Shown one piece after another: positions 59,317-64,000 of a stretch of DNA of 64,000 nucleotides. Position numbers and translations under genes: made by a program. The notes under the pieces were generated by a model. The model had not been told where the DNA came from. It did not search any database and saw only the letters and a list, made by a program, of their open reading frames with translations. The DNA is from Maniola hyperantus. Taxonomy: Eukaryota > Arthropoda > Insecta > Lepidoptera > Nymphalidae. The DNA lies in assembly GCF_902806685.2 (NCBI RefSeq), contig NC_048539.1:14920378-14984377 (forward strand), given 5' to 3'. Numbering within the stretch: position 1 is the stretch's first letter; each line of letters begins with the position of its first letter.

Positions 59317-60529
59317 GTCAGGATCTATTTATTTTATAGTATACATATGTATACATATTTTGCCTTCACTTTCCATAAGAATATCTTTGCTTTGAGATGG
59401 AGTCAGTTTCAAGAGCGTTCACCTTTCATTTGCACTCCGATATTACAGGCTTAAGCTGTGTATATTTATGTTAATGCAAGTCTTGAACTTTGTTCAACTG
59501 TGAAATAATACATGGTCAAATATTATTACTTGACATTCAAGTAGGCTGGTCAATTTACAATTTAGTTAATCTCAAAATGTAAACAAAAGATTTGTAGAGT
59601 GTTCTTCGATTCTGTTCTTTAGTGTTCTTCGAACTATCCAACTCCTTGCTAGCTATTATGACATAGACATCTGCTAAGAAAGGATTTTTGAAAATTCAAC
59701 CCCTAAGGGGGTAAAATAGGTGTTTGAAATTCATCATATTATATTCATCGTCATATTATATTCTCAATTATATTTTCTGTATATTAAAACTGTTCCTGCC
59801 TACAAGCTATTTTGTTCAGAGACCCTAACTACAACTATACCTGTATTTTAAATACATTATAAGTTATATTTTAAATACATTTGAAATATCTCTTGTATTT
59901 CAAATGTGCGTAGGCGTCAAGTAGATACTTCAAGTCGATTTTACACTAAAGTTTTTTTTTACTTAATTGACATGCGCTTGACTTGAATGCAATCAACTGA
60001 ACAATAAGTGGTGATGCAGTCTAAGACGGAGCGCGTCGTCCTAGAAGATGCCTATTCACTCTTTTTTGAAGCTTTGTGTTTGATTAAAGGCCTTATATAG
60101 CTCTCTAATAAAGGCGCATTAACCAGTAGATCCTTGCAAAGGAGAGGAAAACGCGAGTTATAATAGATTACAAGTGTCCGTGACTCCGGCTGCATTGTCG
60201 TAACGGTTCAGATGCAAGGCCGGCGCTCGCTGCGTGGGAAATCCATTGCCCTTAGTTACATTAATAAGTAATAACTAAACACTAATACGAGTATCATTTT
60301 GTTTTAGAATTATTTAGTAAGGTTTCTACACGCCACTCTGCCACCGTTGATTTATAAAGGTCTGGGAAAAGTTTAATATTATTATTTGTTATACAGATTC
60401 TACCAATATTCGCATAAAATAAAATTTCGCATAGAAATGTTGATGAAGTAAAATCTGAAAAATTTGTTAAAGTTCGCAGATAGATATTTTTAGTAGATAG
60501 ATAGGTAGAAGGATATAGAAAGTTCTTTT

Positions 60530-60581
60530 TAGGGTTCCGTACCTGAAAAGGAAAAACGGAACCAATATAGGATCACTTTGT

Positions 60582-60612
<31 letters not shown>

Positions 60613-60972
60613 CTATCAAGAAACCTACAGGGTACTTCCCGTTGACCTAGAATCATGAAATTTGGAAGGTAGGTAGATCTTATAGCTGACATTTGGGGAA
60701 AAATCTGAAAACCGTGAATTTAGGGTTAAATCACACAAAAAAAATTAAATTGTGGTCATGAACTAATAATTAGTATTTTCAACTTTCGAAGTGAGTGACT
60801 ATATCAAGTGGGGTTTCATATGAAAGGTCTTCACCTGTACATTCTAAAACAGATTTTTATTTATTTTTATGCATCATAGTTTTTGAATTATCGTGCAAAA
60901 TGTCGCAAAATACGACTGTAGTACGGAACCCTCACTGCGCAAGCCTGACTCGCACTTGGCTGGTTTTTTTAA
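60530..60972 (-). repeat. R1 repeat, near full length
   Basis: Minus-oriented full-length copy with a GACA/GTCT array at about 60581-60617. Confidence 0.85.
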
Positions 60973-61759
60973 AAGAGAAAAACTAACAAAAATGGGTATT
61001 CGAATCAGATAGATCTGATAATCTGAAAGTTAGTATCTAGTATTAACTTTTAATTTTATAAGTAGGTAGGTACTCTGTTTCTTAGCTAAAGTCTAGTATA
61101 AATTCCTGTATTATTAAAAGCGCTTAGGGCATCAAATATACTATACGGATCTAACTATGAGTTTGTATGAGTCAGTGTGGTATTAGATGACGATTTTACT
61201 ACTACATCATCATTGACCCTAATTTCAGCTCCCGCTCTACCAACAGCAGATCTAAAATGCCTACCTATTGTCTATCGTGTTATTCCTTGCATATTTTTAT
61301 TCATCATATTTACTTATTATTTTGTAGTTTGTTAAAAGTCTTTCATAGTCACATTTAATTTTAAACTGTTCGTTATAGGCATAGGTTTTTTATTACTCAA
61401 TTTTTTTTGCAAAATCAATCATTTTAATTGATTCAATTATACAATAGTATAGAGAAAGTAATTATATAACTATATTTAAATAATTATTATTGAGCTAAAA
61501 TTGTATCCAGCTGAACGGCTGTTTTACATAACGGAGCTGTTTTATAAAACTGCTGGTTAAGCTGATCATACCTACTATCTAACTGCAACAAAACATGTTT
61601 GTCTATATAAGAATTGCTCAGAGAATTACTTAAAAGAGTAGAAGTAACTCTAAAAAAATAACCAATAGGCACAGTTTATTTATTCAAAAATTGAAGTAAC
61701 TTTTTGCAAACATTTCAGTTAGTGTTTTTTTTATTTAAAAACACTTTTTCCAAACATTT

Positions 61760-61811
61760 TTAGGATTCCGTACCTCAAAAGGAAAAATGGAACCCTTATA
61801 GGATCACTTTG

Positions 61812-61844
<33 letters not shown>

Positions 61845-61995
61845 GGTCTTTCAAGAAACCTACAGGGTACTTCCCGTTGACCTAGAATCATGAAATTTGG
61901 CAGTTGGTAGATCTTATAGCTGGCTTTAGGGGAAAAATCTGACAACTGTGAATTTGTGGTCACATCACACAAAAAAAACTAAATTGTGGTAATCA
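61760..61995 (-). repeat. R1 repeat, truncated
   Basis: Starts ggattccgtacctcaaaagg and runs through the GTCT array, but breaks off after the actaaattgtggt block near 61990. Confidence 0.75.
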
Positions 61996-62457
61996 TTTTA
62001 GCCATGGGACAGACGAGTTCGCCCTAGTGGTGTGCGCACTTTAAAAACTAATAAACCATTTAGGTATGTTATTCTCCTTCAGGTTATTATAACAACAAAC
62101 GAATAACGATGGGGTACAGTAAACCTTGAAATCTGGACACGAGATATAAAGTATAAACATTTTGAGGTTAAATATACATATTATAAGTAGATATATTTCT
62201 CGAAGTACTCGAGGCTAGGCCGAAACAGCAGCTTGGTAAACGCCACGAGGTATATCCGTATATATTAGAAAAACTAGCCAAGTGCGAGTCAAGTTCGCGG
62301 TTGTTCTTTTCAAAGTTGCACTACCTAATATCTATAATAATAATCATCTTTATTTCAGACATTACATCCATTTTGTTAGTAATAAAATTAATTGTTAATG
62401 ACTATGTTAGTAAGTAGGCCGTTTTATGAACCATTTTATTTGTCTAGGAATCTACCA

Positions 62458-62503
62458 TATGAGACACTGAGAGTGCATGTGCAAACCAACCCAGTGTCTC
62501 ATA
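62458..62503. other. 12-bp stem hairpin
   Basis: TATGAGACACTG (62458-62469) and CAGTGTCTCATA (62492-62503) around a 22-nt loop. Confidence 0.35.
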
Positions 62504-62551
62504 AATGGATTATCTAGTTTATTTTAGTATCGATAATCAAAACTAGTGTAA

Positions 62552-62979
62552 AAAAACCGGCCAAGGGCGAGTCAGACTCGCGCACTGAGGGTTCCGTATT
62601 ACAATCGTATTTTATCGACATTTTGCATGATAAATTATAAACCATTATACCTAAAAATAAATAAAATCTGTTTTAAAATGTACAAGTGAAGCCCTTTCAT
62701 ATGAGACCCCACTTGATACAGTTATCTTACTTAGAAAATTGAAAATACTAATTATTAGTTCATGACCACAATTTAATTTTTTTTGTGTGATCTAACCCTA
62801 AATTCACGGTTTTCAGATTTTTTCCCAAATGTCAGCTATAAGATCTACCTACCTGCCAAATTTCATGATTCTAGGTCAACGGGAAGTACCCTGTAGGTTT
62901 CTTGACAGACAGACAGACAACAAAGTGATCCTATAAAGGTTCCGTTTTTCCTTTTGAGGTATGGAACCCTAAAAATATG
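62552..62979 (+). repeat. R1 repeat, near full length
   Basis: Left end resembles the 20028 subfamily (gactcgcgcactgaggg, attttatcgacattttgc) while the interior follows the main type. A 30-bp left-end scrap also lies at 62269-62300. Confidence 0.8.
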
Positions 62980-63669
62980 TGTACTCCACTCTGATGAAGT
63001 GGCGGCCATAAGTCAGTTTTAAATAAACTGGGATCTCTTTAGAGATTGTATAGTAGAAGCATTTATTTGTACATAATGTGTAACAAACTATGCGTAAGTA
63101 CAACGCATTCTGGGTAACAGAAACTAGGGCGTATTGTCATCTCGTATGCAGCGTTATGCAACCACCACGCTATCACATGTCGCACTGCAATTTGCGAGAG
63201 TGTTGACATGGATTGTCATAGATGAAACTGTTTTCTTGGCATTTGATCCATTTCTATTATACTAGCGACATGTCACTCAGGAATAATGTAGCTTTCTACT
63301 GGTGAAAGAATTTTCAAAATCGGTTCAGTATTTTCAGAGATTAATTCTTACAAACTTTACCTCTTTATAATATAAGACGGGTAGAAGGTATTGATAGTAT
63401 CTATAGATTAATTGTAGAAAAATTTATTTTTTTCTGCAGGAATCAATTAATGAAAATATATGCTTCATCGTATACCAAAAGAGAAATGCAAACAAAACAA
63501 AAAATAAACATTAAAAGTTTAAAAGTTGGTACAATTGGCGGTGAGTCGAAGTAATCTCTGCCAGGCAGAGCAGATGGCAGATGTGTAAATTTTTTTACAT
63601 CAGTTTTGGTGAAACGGATATCCTTCGTACTGAAAACATTTTTATATCTCAATTGGCTTGAATGGAATG

Positions 63670-63905
63670 ACTAATATCAGATTGAACTAGAATGAGGGAA
63701 CTCTCGGTTTGATTCTGAATCGACGATATGACAAATGTTAGGCTATTTTGACGGAAAATCATAGAAAAATTCGACTACATGAGAGCTACCTGCGTCAAAA
63801 TGTACTAACAAAATGTACTATATATAACATATAATACCTGCCAGTGACGTCGAAGCCTCGACGTTTTGTTAGAAGTTGTCTAACTATCGTGAACTGTGCT
63901 AATAT
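63670..63905 (+). repeat. Two-copy repeat, copy 2
   Basis: tttgattctgaatcgacgat ... ccagtgacgtcgaagcctcg; see 41190. Confidence 0.5.
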
Positions 63906-64000
63906 AATCAGTACCTCAGTACCCTTATTATAAATGCGAAAGTGTGTTTGTTTGTTGGTTTGTTGGTTTGTCCTTCAATCACGTCGCAACGGAACAACGG

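Larger units (their letters stand above)
58060..61480. other. Upstream intergenic region, part 2
   Basis: Partial S1 (58282), S2 (58625), an H1 scrap (59650) and an R1 copy (60530), with AT-rich filler between. No recognised gene. Confidence 0.4.

Noticed and set aside
63443..63652. Minus frame ending in a hydrophobic segment
   Set aside because: AT-rich codons make a false transmembrane look; no conserved motif or supporting neighbours.
1..64000. An undescribed multi-gene system
   Set aside because: Only one cellular gene can be supported. The remaining structure is explained by mobile elements and intronic DNA.

Overview
The window is eukaryotic, intron-rich and AT-rich, and the organism is almost certainly a moth or butterfly. 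The one gene I recognise is the insect nuclear receptor HR4 (NR6A/GRF class), and the rest is dominated by interspersed repeats typical of Lepidoptera: tRNA-derived SINEs with GAT tails, Helitron-like elements, palindromic MITEs, and the 'CCGGCCAAGTGCGAGTC' repeat with internal GACA arrays. I cannot name the species.

HR4 lies on the minus strand and fills about 6.1-44 kb. Eight exons can be placed to the base. All seven introns are GT-AG, every junction keeps frame, and the joined product is 739 aa from the canonical-looking start, or 746 aa from an in-frame ATG one exon upstream. Exon 1 (ends 43483) lies at the edge of a CpG-rich block that is probably the promoter. Exon 2 (29229-29333) carries the conserved N-terminus, and exon 3 (20671-21783) the long linker and both zinc fingers. 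Exons 4-8 (19784-20004, 19304-19699, 16089-16281, 6959-7074, 6102-6182) carry the hinge and ligand-binding domain. A second CpG-rich block directly upstream of exon 3 suggests an internal promoter. A poly(A) signal lies about 145 nt past the stop, followed by about 5 kb that is notably poor in repeats.

The introns and the roughly 20 kb upstream of HR4 are a nest of mobile elements. Several insertions can be read exactly: a PIF/Harbinger-like element with about 40-bp terminal inverted repeats, a TTA duplication and a broken transposase start; a hAT-like MITE with a perfect 8-bp duplication; two TTAA-flanked copies of a 475-bp element in opposite orientation; Helitron-like copies with TC...CTAG ends between A and T; and mariner-like MITEs nested with Helitron and LINE sequence. 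Two weak candidate exons (193-426 minus, 59251-59316 plus) are listed with low confidence. I found no CRISPR, no functional tRNA or rRNA gene, and no clearly novel multi-gene system. The interest is in the alternative HR4 5' ends and the nested transposon architecture.
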